DNA of 42,742 bases, taken from a bacterium. GTDB taxonomy: Bacteria; Planctomycetota; Planctomycetia; Kolteriales; Kolteriaceae. The translations under genes were made by a program, and so were the position numbers. Where the stretch lies: contig JAIELF010000071.1 of assembly GCA_019753235.1 (NCBI GenBank), positions 1-42,742 of the forward strand, read 5' to 3'. Below, piece after piece: positions 17,529-26,146 of the stretch. Position 1 is the first letter of the stretch. Each line of letters begins with the position of its first letter. The notes under the pieces are model-generated. The model worked only from the letters and a program-made list of their open reading frames with translations. It was not told the origin of the DNA and made no database searches.

Positions 17529-18606
17529 GAAGCGTGGTCCTTTCCATCGATAGCGATGGCGTCGCTTTCTCATCCACCGTGCGACCCAGGGAGGCACGGT
17601 AGCAAGCGTACGCGATGAGCGCCATGACAAGTTCAATCGTCAGGGTGACCATACGCGAAAGAATCGTTGCGGAGACCGCCACCAAACGATCCCCCCCAAG
17701 GAGAGGCCGAAGAATCGAGTCCATGATGAATTCTCGAACGCCGAAATGGCCTGGCACCATGGAGATGAATCCCGCGACGTAGGAAAAAATGTAAACCGAC
17801 GAGAGTGTTGGGATCTCGGACCAACCTAGCGTCGCGGGCGAAACCGCTTGCACAGTGGCCCAGAAGCTGGTTCCGACGATCATCCATGCGACGATGCTGA
17901 TCGCGATGGATTTGCCGATGGATCGCCAGCCGATGGGCGTATCGGCATGAACCTTCACCGATGGTATGAATCGCGAAAGCACCTTCGGTCCTAGGGAAAG
18001 CACCGGCGGCAGAACGAAGAAGATCAAACCTAGGAAGAGAAAAAAGGAAGCCGCCCGAGCCCACTGCTGTTGAGCTTGCCCCTGTTCATCGAGCGATCCC
18101 ATTGGAAGGGACATCAGGATTGTCGCGAGAAGGCCCGCCGACGCCATCGCCACCATTGTCTCAAAGAAGGTGGCAAGCACAATCATGTCCGCGGGGGCAC
18201 CTCTTCTGCCCAACACCATGAGCCGAATCACCATGACAACGGCTTTTCCGGGGACGTATTTGCCCGCCTGACTCATCAGGTACCCTTGCATAATTGTCGA
18301 CAAGGGAAGAGGGTGTCGGCGATGGAGAAGCCGTTCTCGATCGCGAATTGCGGTGACGAACGGCCCCGCAAGCGCGAACGCTCCCAAAACGTTGAGCGTC
18401 ACCGCCAAGGCCAAAAACTCGTAGCGAATAAAAAGCGTTCTGGATTGAAGCTCGGCATACGCCAGGAAAGCTTGCTTGCCGACAAACCAACTCGTGACGA
18501 GGACGATCAAGACGGACAGGGCTGTACGAAGTCGACGCCATCGCCGATGGGACAGGGTCCCTGGAAAACGGCTTGGCAACGTTTCGTCGGGTGAAGACAT
18601 GTCCAT
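17518..18606 (-). CDS. Lysylphosphatidylglycerol-synthase-type (UPF0104/AglD-like) membrane protein
   Basis: A polytopic inner-membrane protein of 362 residues with about eight helices. The YVPGKAVVMVIRLMVL motif and the late SMVPGHFGVREF motif are hallmarks of the LPG_synthase_TM family (UPF0104), which includes the flippase domain of MprF and archaeal AglD. No C-terminal soluble lysyltransferase domain is present, so aminoacylation is unlikely; glycolipid handling or flipping is the more likely role. It is the first gene of a three-gene minus-strand operon (membrane protein, GT2, GT-C-like), and its stop overlaps the GT2 start. Two close ATGs (18606, 18600) could serve as start. The operon runs divergently from the GT87-DUF1571 gene. 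Confidence 0.88.
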   Translation of the reverse strand: MDMSSPDETLPSRFPGTLSHRRWRRLRTALSVLIVLVTSWFVGKQAFLAYAELQSRTLFIRYEFLALAVTLNVLGAFALAGPFVTAIRDRERLLHRRHPLPLSTIMQGYLMSQAGKYVPGKAVVMVIRLMVLGRRGAPADMIVLATFFETMVAMASAGLLATILMSLPMGSLDEQGQAQQQWARAASFFLFLGLIFFVLPPVLSLGPKVLSRFIPSVKVHADTPIGWRSIGKSIAISIVAWMIVGTSFWATVQAVSPATLGWSEIPTLSSVYIFSYVAGFISMVPGHFGVREFIMDSILRPLLGGDRLVAVSATILSRMVTLTIELVMALIAYACYRASLGRTVDEKATPSLSMERTTLHDE

Positions 18607-18821
18607 CGCCGCCAGGCATAGAGATTGGAACGACAGGACCTTCCCGCCGATTTTCCGATCCTGGATCGAGAAAACAGCAAGTCGGTTCGCTCGGATGACT
18701 CTTTTCTATCGAAATCAGGCTTCGCGATGGACCACTCGATCCCACCGATTAGGCTTGTCTCATTTAGCGGGGGAAACTCCAATACCATCCGAGATGGCTA
18801 GGCACCCCTGGATGATTGTGA

Positions 18822-21002
18822 ATGGTCCCATCAAATGGAGATCGCCGTCCGGCGACGGTCGAAGGTCGGCATCAACTCGGCCTGTTTCGGGCTCGGCTTC
18901 TGGTCGGGCTCATTCTATTCTTCGTGCTGGTGGGGGCATACTACGTCGGCATCAAAGGATCGGGGCGCAGCGCGATCAATCGCTGGAAGCCCCAGGTCGT
19001 TTCCCTTTGGCAAGGCGAGGATATCTACCTCCGTTACGGTTTTCCGACGCCGCCGATCATGGTGATTCTGTTGACGCCTTTCTGCTTGTTGCCAGGCTCC
19101 GCAACCATGATCGCTTGGTTCGCGTTCAAGGCTAGCCTCGTCACGTGGGTTTTTCTTGCGACCGCGCGAGTCGTCGATCGATGGAGAGCTCCTTTGCCGA
19201 TGGGGGCGCTGTTGGCGGCCTTGGCCTTTTCGGCGCGTCCCGTGATGGGGGATCTATTGCACGGGAATGTTAATCTCTGGGTTCTCTTTCTCGTCATGGC
19301 TGGGATGCTTTTCTTTCTGCGTGGATGGGATCTACCCGCTGGATTGATGCTCTCTTTGGCGGTGGCATGCAAGTTGACGCCGGCACTCGTGGTCATCTAT
19401 TTCGCGTGGAAACGCCAGTTTGTTCTGGTGGGTTACTCCTTGATGGGATTGCTTCTTTGGTGGTGGCTTGTGCCGAGTATGTTCCTTGGCTTTGATCGAA
19501 ATACGGCACTGCTTGATCACTGGGCCGACTACATGGTTCGTCCCTACGTCTCTCGAGGCGCGGTCGAAACACTTCAGACAAATCAGTCGGGCGTTGCCCT
19601 GTTGCATCGGATGTTCTCGCAAGATCTGGGCGACGAAGGGCTGACCGATTCGACGTCGGTCGATGCGGGGACAGCATCGGTTTCCGCCAAGCTCTTTGTG
19701 GCCGGGATGCTTCTTCTGGTCGGCTGGTCTTGTCGAACGACTTGGTCGACGCGTCTGTCACCGGCGTGGTGGCACGAGCTTGGCATTGTCCTTCTGGCGA
19801 TGCTGCTTATCAGCGAACGTAGCTGGAAGCACCATTTCGTCTGGTTGGTCCCCATTTCTCTAGCATTGGTCGGTAGCGCCTGTAGCCTTTGGGCGGATGG
19901 TCGTCGCCGATCGGCAAGCGCGATCCTGTTTCTCATGACAGGGGCATTCTTTTCGATGCTTCTGACCAGCCAAGACGTCGTTCGGCCATGGGCCGGTGAA
20001 TCGGCCGCCAAGATGATGCAGGCTTGGGGGGCGTACGTCTGGGCATCACTTTTTTTGATGACAGCGCACGTTATCGCGTTGAAGAGCCTTCGTGACGTTG
20101 GATCGAAAAAGTATCGACCTGCGACGACCCCGATCGATCTCTCCTTGGCGTCGGCCGCCGCTCGCGAAACCGTTCGCCGTCGTTACTCGATCCCCTCCTC
20201 GGAATCAATGGTGCCGAGCCTGTTTCTGGTGGCGATTCTGTCGTCGATAACGGCCTTCTCTTCCGAAGTCTCTTCCGAAGAGCCAACGCGCGAGAGCATC
20301 CGCCCGCCCACCATCGTTTCCGCCCTCGAGATGATGGAGATCTCACAGGAAAGATTGGGTTCGCTATTCGACTATCGTTGTCGAATCGTTCGTGAGCGAA
20401 CGCTTGGCCCCAATAATACCCTGGTGGAGGAGATGCTCGCGAAGTTTCGTGAGGAGCCGGCCAGTGTTTATTTACGATGGCGCAAACCGATCGATGGGCA
20501 AGAGCTGATCTGGGTCGACGGACGCGACAGCAACATTTTGGCTCATGGCGCGCTCGTCTCGTCGACGGATGATCCTCTGGGTCGGCCCGGCAAACTGGTG
20601 GCGATTCATCTACCCAGCGACGGGGCCGAGGCGCGAAGCTTCGGAATCGCCGCGATTGTCGATCGGATCCATTCTCGATGGAAAGAAGAGGCGGAGCTGA
20701 CGCCGAGCGCCGATGTCACTCTGACGCGGGTCAAGGTCAACGAAAGAAGCTGTTACGTGGTGACGGTGGCTTATCCTTTTGCCGACACGGGACAGCATCG
20801 ATTTCACACGACTCGCGTTTATGTCGACAAAGAATACCTGTTGCCCACACGGGTCGAGGAGTTCGGCTACCCCGAAAAGGTCGGCAAAGAACCTGGGCTT
20901 TTACTCGATGCGTGGACAATACTGGATCTACGCGTGAATTCTGGAATCCAGCCCGACGAGTTTACGATCTCTCATCCGGATTATCATTTCTCTCGTTTCT
21001 GA
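18822..21002 (+). CDS. GT87 (DUF2029) membrane domain fused to DUF1571 domain
   Basis: A 726-residue fusion. Residues about 22-420 form a polytopic GT87/DUF2029 domain, polyprenyl-phosphate-mannose-type mannosyltransferases, with DIYLRYGFPTPPIMVILLTPF after the first helix, LLHGNVNLWVL and the CKLTPALVVIYFAWKR motif. After a charged linker (425-455) comes a hydrophobic stretch like a signal peptide (463-480, MVPSLFLVAILSSITAF), then a DUF1571 domain to the end (FDYRCRIVRERT, SVYLRWRKPIDGQELIWVDG, NILAHG), a family found chiefly in planctomycetes. An internal ATG at 20208 starts exactly at the signal-like stretch, so separate translation of the DUF1571 part is possible. The ribosome site at 18822 is weak. 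A glycan-transfer role coupled to a periplasmic domain is inferred. Confidence 0.82.
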   Translation: MVPSNGDRRPATVEGRHQLGLFRARLLVGLILFFVLVGAYYVGIKGSGRSAINRWKPQVVSLWQGEDIYLRYGFPTPPIMVILLTPFCLLPGSATMIAWFAFKASLVTWVFLATARVVDRWRAPLPMGALLAALAFSARPVMGDLLHGNVNLWVLFLVMAGMLFFLRGWDLPAGLMLSLAVACKLTPALVVIYFAWKRQFVLVGYSLMGLLLWWWLVPSMFLGFDRNTALLDHWADYMVRPYVSRGAVETLQTNQSGVALLHRMFSQDLGDEGLTDSTSVDAGTASVSAKLFVAGMLLLVGWSCRTTWSTRLSPAWWHELGIVLLAMLLISERSWKHHFVWLVPISLALVGSACSLWADGRRRSASAILFLMTGAFFSMLLTSQDVVRPWAGESAAKMMQAWGAYVWASLFLMTAHVIALKSLRDVGSKKYRPATTPIDLSLASAAARETVRRRYSIPSSESMVPSLFLVAILSSITAFSSEVSSEEPTRESIRPPTIVSALEMMEISQERLGSLFDYRCRIVRERTLGPNNTLVEEMLAKFREEPASVYLRWRKPIDGQELIWVDGRDSNILAHGALVSSTDDPLGRPGKLVAIHLPSDGAEARSFGIAAIVDRIHSRWKEEAELTPSADVTLTRVKVNERSCYVVTVAYPFADTGQHRFHTTRVYVDKEYLLPTRVEEFGYPEKVGKEPGLLLDAWTILDLRVNSGIQPDEFTISHPDYHFSRF

Positions 21003-21045
21003 CTTCGCTCTCGCAAAGTGTTTCCAATACGGGCGAAGGGCAGTT

Positions 21046-21636
21046 CTAAAATCCTTCGACAAGCGATTCCATCGTCAAGTGAAGTGTTCGACAGAGCTTA
21101 AGGAGTGTCGTGACCGAAGGTGCCGATTGACGCAGCTCGATCTGGCTTACCTGCGAGGTCGACATACCACAGCGGGCGGCGACTTCCGACTGCTTGAGCC
21201 CCAGCGCGATCCGAGCTTCGCGAAGCCGATGCGTGACGGTATCGAGAAAAGCGTCGGCAAATGAGTCATCGGTCCCAATCGCATGGCGAAGGGATTTCTG
21301 CACCGTTTCGATCGTGAAAGGTTTGGCGATGAAGTCCGACACTTTGTATCTCAGTGACTCTCGGAACATCTCTTGGTCGGGGAATCCCGTCATGACGATC
21401 ACGGGCAAGTTGGTGTGAGACTTCCGGACTTCATGGACGAACTCGAGCCCCGTCATCCCTGGGATCCGAATGTCTGCCAGGATCGCAATGGGGCAAAGCT
21501 CTTCGAGCCGCTTGAGCGCTTCGCGGGCGTCGGCAAATGCCTTCGGGACGTATCCCTCGTTCTCGACGACGTTCGAAAGAAGGGATCGGATCGATTCATC
21601 GTCGTCTAGAATGACGACTTCTTCGCGCGCGCTCAT
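21046..21636 (-). CDS. Response regulator with XRE-type HTH output domain
   Basis: A cytoplasmic two-component regulator of 196 residues. The receiver domain (about 5-120) has the acidic triplet DDDES, the phosphoacceptor Asp55 in ADIRIPGMTG, the switch Thr in VMTGFPD and the conserved Lys in FIAKPFT, so it should be phosphorylatable. The output is a Cro/C1-type helix-turn-helix (about 137-193; ARIALGLKQSEVAARCGMSTSQVSQIELRQSAPSVTTLLKLCRTL) instead of the usual winged-helix or LuxR domain. ATG 21636 is preceded by GAGAGGA at normal spacing. No histidine kinase lies in the window, so it is an orphan regulator here. It is divergent from fliG, and both may share control; targets are unknown. Confidence 0.9.
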   Translation of the reverse strand: MSAREEVVILDDDESIRSLLSNVVENEGYVPKAFADAREALKRLEELCPIAILADIRIPGMTGLEFVHEVRKSHTNLPVIVMTGFPDQEMFRESLRYKVSDFIAKPFTIETVQKSLRHAIGTDDSFADAFLDTVTHRLREARIALGLKQSEVAARCGMSTSQVSQIELRQSAPSVTTLLKLCRTLHLTMESLVEGF

Positions 21637-22009
21637 GGGCTTTGATCCTCTCAGTCTCTGCAATTTGCCTAGTATCAGCACTCTCTACGTTCATAGAGGG
21701 GCATTGTGAAAAAATTCCATTCAAGATTGGCATTCCATCGACATGGGACGTCCCGAAATCAGCTCGGCAACCCAGGGAAAGATGTGGGTGGACTGCCCCG
21801 GTTCCAACCGATCTGGCCAAGCTGATGCTAATCTACGGTAGTTGTCTCGACGATAGCAAGCACGACCAAACCATCTCCAAACGACGATATTGGCGAATTT
21901 ATGCCGACCCGTTACTCTTTCCGCTTGGAGGGGGTAGGCTCTCAGGGGCCAATTTTACTGCTCGATGTCTGGTTCCCATGGAAGTGACGAGTGCGGAAGG
22001 GGTGGGTCG
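21637..22009. promoter_or_regulatory. Divergent intergenic region, receiver-XRE regulator / fliG
   Basis: A 373-base region carrying the promoters of both genes. A weak FliA-like element (AAAC about 24 bases before GCCGACCC near 21904) is too degenerate to call. No sigma-54 GG-N10-GC site with good context was found. GGAAGGGG about 7 bases before the ATG at 22010 is the fliG ribosome site. No small gene is supported. Confidence 0.35.
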
Positions 22010-23020
22010 ATGGCAGAAGAAAAGCAGAGCAGCATCCGCAAGGCCGCCATCCTTATGGTGACTCTCGACACCGAAACCGCGTCCGCCATCATGAGCCATC
22101 TCGACGCGGAAACAGTCGAAAAACTGACTCTCGCGATTGCTCGACTCGATGGAATCAAGGCAGAGGAGCAGGACGGAATCGTCCAAGAGTTCATGGCGAT
22201 TGGCATGGCTCGGCAATACATCGAGCGGGGGGGTATCGACTATGCCACCGAATTGCTCGAAAGATCGTTGAGCCCCGACCAGGCAAAAATGATTATTCAA
22301 CAGGTCCAACTTTCGCTGCAATCGACCCCTTTCGCGTTCCTGAAGAAAACCTCGTCCGAGGCTCTCGCCACCTTTTTAGTCGATGAGCATCCACAGACGA
22401 TCGCCTTGGTTTTGGCTCACTTACTACCTCGTCAGGCGAGCGAATTACTGCAAAGCCTGCCCGCAAACAAGCAAATAGAGGTCACTCGCCGAATCGCCAA
22501 CATGGAACAGACCTCCCCCGAAGTCATTCGCGAAGTCGAACGAGGTCTTGAGCACAGACTGAGTGCCATCTTGAATCAGGAATTACAGCAGGTCGGTGGC
22601 GCCAGTTCCGTGGCCGAGATTTTGAACTATACCGACCGTTCCACCGAGCGATCGATTCTCGAGAATCTGGAGGCTGAGGATCCCGATCTCGTGGAAGAAG
22701 TTCGTCGGCTGATGTTCACTTTTGACGATGTCCAGCTTGTCGATCAACGAGGCATCCAAGAGGTTCTCAAGGAAGTTCAGAACGACACGCTTGCCCTTGC
22801 ACTGAAGGGTGCCAACGAATCGATGCGCGAGAAGTTCTTTGGGGCAATGTCCGAGCGAGCAGCCGCCCTGATCAAGGAGAATATGGAATATCTCGGCCCG
22901 GTTCGTGTGAGCGAGGTGGAAAAGGCCCAGCAAGAGATCGTGGACGTCGTCAGACGCCTTGCCGACGCCGGCACCATCACGATTCAAGAACGCGGCGCTT
23001 CCGAGGAGATGATCGTGTAA
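22010..23020 (+). CDS. fliG: Flagellar motor switch protein FliG
   Basis: The rotor protein that links the MS-ring to the C-ring and receives torque from the stator. At 336 residues it is the normal length. The N-terminal domain (RKAAILMVTLDTETASAIMSHLD), the middle domain (TFLVDEHPQTIALVLAHLLPRQASELLQSLP, a very conserved FliG/FliM-binding EHPQ region) and the C-terminal torque helix (LVDQRGIQEVLKEVQNDTLALALKGA, with charged residues Arg and Lys/Asp) are all recognisable. ATG 22010 follows GGAAGGGG; an earlier in-frame codon at 21965 has no ribosome site. FliG is usually within a fliF-fliG-fliH operon, but here it stands alone on the plus strand. The rest of the motor genes lie elsewhere. 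Confidence 0.96.
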   Translation: MAEEKQSSIRKAAILMVTLDTETASAIMSHLDAETVEKLTLAIARLDGIKAEEQDGIVQEFMAIGMARQYIERGGIDYATELLERSLSPDQAKMIIQQVQLSLQSTPFAFLKKTSSEALATFLVDEHPQTIALVLAHLLPRQASELLQSLPANKQIEVTRRIANMEQTSPEVIREVERGLEHRLSAILNQELQQVGGASSVAEILNYTDRSTERSILENLEAEDPDLVEEVRRLMFTFDDVQLVDQRGIQEVLKEVQNDTLALALKGANESMREKFFGAMSERAAALIKENMEYLGPVRVSEVEKAQQEIVDVVRRLADAGTITIQERGASEEMIV

Positions 23021-23569
23021 GAGTGTGCGATCGGAGAAAACTCTTTCCGTTCAGTTCCACAATCACATCCGAAATCGATCCGCTATTCATCCGACCTGGC
23101 GTGAACACGCCATCGAGTCTGTTCGTAAATCTGTTGGGTCTCGGCAGAGGCCTTTTCGCAGCCGAGGAGAATCGAGGGTCTGCAATGGATCATGGGGATC
23201 TGATGTGAAAAAGAAAGGCGGGGCCGCGTATCGGGCGTGGAGAGGAGGTTCCCACGCGTGGATTCGATACGCGACCCCGCAGATCGTCTCACCCGTTAGC
23301 ATACGCGATCAACCAAATTGAGAAAGCCCCAATCCGAATAAAACGCACCAAGAAATCAAGTCTCGTTTGCTCAATTCACACAAAATCGTCAAAGATTCAC
23401 AGTTGGCTCAAAAACGGGACACGATGATCCGGAAGGAAGCCTCGGCTGCCCCCTTGAGGTTGTTGCTGGCGAGAAATACATCAATCTCGCGGTAGGGGGA
23501 TTCAGGGTGCCTGCGGAAAGACCGTAGCGAGGTCGCCGGGAGATCCTCCCTCTGCAACGAGGGGAAGGC
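23021..23569. other. Long intergenic region containing a strong hairpin
   Basis: A 549-base stretch after fliG that holds no credible gene. A strong imperfect hairpin lies at 23218-23280, annotated separately. The section from about 23290 to 23410 is noticeably AT-richer than the surroundings. The last 40 bases lead into the ribosome site GAGGGGAAGG of the MaoC-like gene. The region could include a small RNA, but nothing coding was seen. Confidence 0.5.
23218..23280 (-). terminator. Strong 63-base hairpin, terminator-like on the minus strand
   Basis: Outer arms 23218-23233 and 23265-23280 pair at 15 of 16 positions (one C-A mismatch). An inner 6-bp stem pairs 23235-23240 with 23252-23257 around an 11-base loop. 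Read on the minus strand, the hairpin is followed by CTTTCTTTTTC (complement of 23207-23217), like an intrinsic terminator. No T tract follows on the plus strand, although fliG is the upstream plus-strand gene. The nearest minus-strand gene to the right ends only at 24047, across the MaoC-like gene, so its target transcript is unclear. Confidence 0.55.
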
Positions 23570-24037
23570 ATGACGGCCGACGATCGACTGCAGAACTTTT
23601 ATGGAGTTTCCGAGCGAACATCCGATTGGCTCGACGTGACGCAAGAGCGGATCAACGCGTTTGCCGACTGCACGCTTGACCACAACTGGATCCACATTGA
23701 CCCCGAACGGTGCTATCGCGAAAGCCCTTTTGGCGGCCCCATCGCGCATGGGCAATGGACCCTTTCGACACTTCCGCATCTGATCGAATCGGCACTCGGA
23801 GGGCTTCGACCTCCCGGGATTCAGATGGGGGTGAACTATGGTTTCGATCGCGTTCGGATGATGACGCCTGTCCCCGTGGGCAAGCGAATTCGCAATCGGA
23901 TGAAGCTGATTGAGATTCAAGCCAAAGGTGGGAATCGATTCGTCGTGAAGACCGAGAATACGATCGAAATCGAAGGCGAGGCAAAGCCCGCTCTCGTGGC
24001 CGAGTGGCTCTTTATGGTGTTTGTGGATGATGTTTGA
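23570..24037 (+). CDS. MaoC-like hot-dog hydratase
   Basis: A 155-residue single hot-dog-fold protein of the MaoC/(R)-specific enoyl-CoA hydratase family, hydrating trans-2-enoyl-CoA or acting on related acyl groups in the cytoplasm. The catalytic dyad region DHNWIHIDPE (Asp and His), followed by GGPIAHGQWTLSTLPHL, is diagnostic. NYGFDRVRMMTPVPVGKRIRNRMKL forms the strands typical of MaoC dehydratases. A strong ribosome site, GAGGGGAAGG, precedes the ATG at 23570. It is monocistronic and convergent with the HEAT-repeat gene 9 bases away. Its position among flagellar genes appears coincidental; a lipid or PHA role is generic for the family. Confidence 0.92.
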   Translation: MTADDRLQNFYGVSERTSDWLDVTQERINAFADCTLDHNWIHIDPERCYRESPFGGPIAHGQWTLSTLPHLIESALGGLRPPGIQMGVNYGFDRVRMMTPVPVGKRIRNRMKLIEIQAKGGNRFVVKTENTIEIEGEAKPALVAEWLFMVFVDDV

Positions 24038-24046
24038 TCGAGAGTT

Positions 24047-24844
24047 CTAGCGACGAAAGACGTCGAAGAGCCCGCTGAAGCGTGACTTGGAAGCGGTCTG
24101 CTCGACCTCTTGGGGCGGCCTCGGAGTTCCATCCGCCCATGCCTTCCAATCTTGGTACTTGTCCCCTTGAACCGGGGCTTGTGTTATCTCCCGAAGTCCC
24201 TCGGCCGCTCGATGAGCGACGGACAATTCACCATCCCGCAACGATTCGATTAAAACCGGTACGAGGCTCGGCTCTTTTCGAGCGACCAATTCTTCGACGG
24301 CGGCAATCCGCACGTCGGGATCACTATCGGTGGTCAATCGATCGCGGAGAGCCTCGACGATCCCCGCATCCTTGCGATCGCGAAGGGAGTGAATGGCTTC
24401 GATGCGAATGACCGGGCTCTTATCGGAAGTGGCCGCGAGAAGAATTCGAGTCGCCTCCGCGTCCGGAATCGAACGCAGGCCGGCGATCGCGGCTGTCCGA
24501 GCGAGAATGTTGTACTCGTTGGCGGCCCCCTCCATGAGGAGTTTCCGGGCCGCTGACTGCTGTTCGATCGGGAGTTCATCCACTTTGGACAGCATGCGAT
24601 ACGCTTCGATCCGCTTGTTTCCTTCGCTTCCTGATTTTAGCGTCGCCACCGGATCGATCGGTTCGGAACGCCTTAGTCCTGGAATCGTCGTGCAGCCGAC
24701 AAGAAGTAAACCCAGGGTCGCCTTTGAAACGACGCCCAGCCATCGGCGCCAAGTTCGGCGCGGGTAATGGCGATCCGAACGACTCTTGCGAGTTCGTGTC
24801 GGCCATAGGAGTCCCGACCAGGGCGATTTTGTCCGAGCGTCCAT
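24047..24844 (-). CDS. HEAT-repeat lipoprotein
   Basis: A 265-residue protein with a basic N-terminus and the hydrophobic segment ATLGLLLVGC, a lipobox that predicts lipid attachment at a Cys near residue 51. The n-region is unusually long. About 95-235 are HEAT/PBS-type helical repeats (NILARTAAIAGLRSIPDAEATRILLAATSDKSPVIRIEAIHSLRDRKDAGIVEALRDRL and so on), each about 31 residues. The C-terminus is polar and ends SGLFDVFRR. HEAT lipoproteins usually act as protein-binding scaffolds in the envelope; the partner is unknown. ATG 24844 has GGGAGAGG upstream. It is 271 bases downstream of fliA on the same strand, so readthrough from the flagellar operon is possible but not shown. Confidence 0.82.
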   Translation of the reverse strand: MDARTKSPWSGLLWPTRTRKSRSDRHYPRRTWRRWLGVVSKATLGLLLVGCTTIPGLRRSEPIDPVATLKSGSEGNKRIEAYRMLSKVDELPIEQQSAARKLLMEGAANEYNILARTAAIAGLRSIPDAEATRILLAATSDKSPVIRIEAIHSLRDRKDAGIVEALRDRLTTDSDPDVRIAAVEELVARKEPSLVPVLIESLRDGELSVAHRAAEGLREITQAPVQGDKYQDWKAWADGTPRPPQEVEQTASKSRFSGLFDVFRR

Positions 24845-25115
24845 TCCCCAGACCTCTCCCAAAAGGAAGCCGGCGATACTGTCGTTGGAAATAAACCCTG
24901 GTGTGATGCCAATGAATAAACCCGATCGCCGAACGGGGGAACCCCAGTTTTCCTCAAAAGCCCCCTTGAAACGAGGTCCTTGAGGAAAGCAGGAGAACTT
25001 TCCCGCTTCGCCGTCGGGCAGGGGCCTTGCTTCGGGCAATCTAGGGTGACCGGCCAAGGCCGATCGTCCGGCCCGCGTCATTGCTCGCGGGGGCGGAAAC
25101 TCCCCAGTCCCAAAG

Positions 25116-25952
25116 TTAGTTTTCGCCGAACTCTTTTCGCCGATCTTCGAGAAAACCCTTTAGTCGGCAAATGATGCTTGAGTGCATTTGGCTGACGCGC
25201 GATTCGGAAAGATCGAGCGTGATCCCGATCTCCTTCATCGTCATCTCCTCGTAATAGTAGAGGATGATGATCAGCCGTTCGTTCCGGTTGAGTCCCTTGG
25301 TCACCAGACGCATGAGATCTTTTTTCTGCATCCGGACGGTGGGGTCTTCCCCCTTCTTGTCCTCAAGGATGTCGATCTCTCGCACGTCTTTGTAGCCGTC
25401 GGTCTCGTACCACTTCTTGTTGAGACTTACCAAGCCGACAGCGTTGGCGTCGGCAGCAAGCTTCTCAAACTCTTCGGTGGAGATACCCATGCGCTCGGCC
25501 ATCTCGGCATCGGTCGGCGCCCGACCCATTGCGACTTCTAACTGTTTGCGAGTTGCCTCGACTTTGCTGGCTCGGCTCCGAACCAATCGAGGAACCCAAT
25601 CCATACCGCGAAGCTCATCAAGCATGGCTCCACGAATTCGCGGCACGCAATACGTTTCGAATTTGACGCCGCGATCCATGTCATAGGCATCGATGGCATC
25701 CATCAAGCCGAAGACCCCCGCGGAGATCAAATCATCCAGGTCGACACCTTCCGGCAATCGAGCCCAGATCCGTTCCGCGTTGTAGCGGACCAGCGGCAAA
25801 AAATGTTCGATCAATCGATTGCGAAGCATCGTATGCTCGCCATCGAGAACTTCTGGTTCGAAGTGGTCGTCTAACTCTTCTCTGGGGCAGGCCTCCTTGC
25901 GGTAGTCCTTCCAGATCTGTTCCACTTCCTCGGCATCGAGCTTGGTCGCCAT
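25116..25952 (-). CDS. fliA: Flagellar sigma factor FliA (sigma-28)
   Basis: An alternative RNA polymerase sigma factor for late flagellar and motility genes. The 278 residues show sigma region 2 (LVRYNAERIWARLPEGVDLDDLISAGVFGLMDAIDAYD; RGVKFETYCVPRIRGAMLDELRGMDWVPR, the FliA/WhiG signature), region 3 (GRAPTDAEMAERMGIS) and region 4 (LNRNERLIIILYYYEEMTMKEIGITLDLSESRVSQMHSSIICRLKG). GGAGG precedes the ATG at 25952. It is the last clear flagellar gene of the minus-strand series flhA-flhF-small protein-fliA. No anti-sigma factor FlgM is visible in the window. A consensus site for self-regulation was not found by eye. Confidence 0.95.
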   Translation of the reverse strand: MATKLDAEEVEQIWKDYRKEACPREELDDHFEPEVLDGEHTMLRNRLIEHFLPLVRYNAERIWARLPEGVDLDDLISAGVFGLMDAIDAYDMDRGVKFETYCVPRIRGAMLDELRGMDWVPRLVRSRASKVEATRKQLEVAMGRAPTDAEMAERMGISTEEFEKLAADANAVGLVSLNKKWYETDGYKDVREIDILEDKKGEDPTVRMQKKDLMRLVTKGLNRNERLIIILYYYEEMTMKEIGITLDLSESRVSQMHSSIICRLKGFLEDRRKEFGEN

Positions 25953-26146
25953 TCAGCCTCCGATATCGATCGAAGCCTCGGTACTTGCTTGCGAAAAGAG
26001 AGACGCCTGATCGCTTCGCTCGAAGAAATCTCCGGGCTGTTGCGAACCGTTCGATCGGAAACATCAACGCGGATAGTCGCCTGTTGGGACCGGGCACGGA
26101 CAAGCCTCACCGTCGGGCCAAGCCCGAAGATGACTCCTGCATCTCC

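Noticed and set aside
21880..21920. Possible sigma-28 promoter upstream of fliG
   Set aside because: The GCCGACCC match lacks a proper TAAA-like -35 at the right distance.
23023..23321. Small plus-strand frames just after fliG
   Set aside because: No ribosome site, no recognisable pattern, and they run through the hairpin at 23218-23280.
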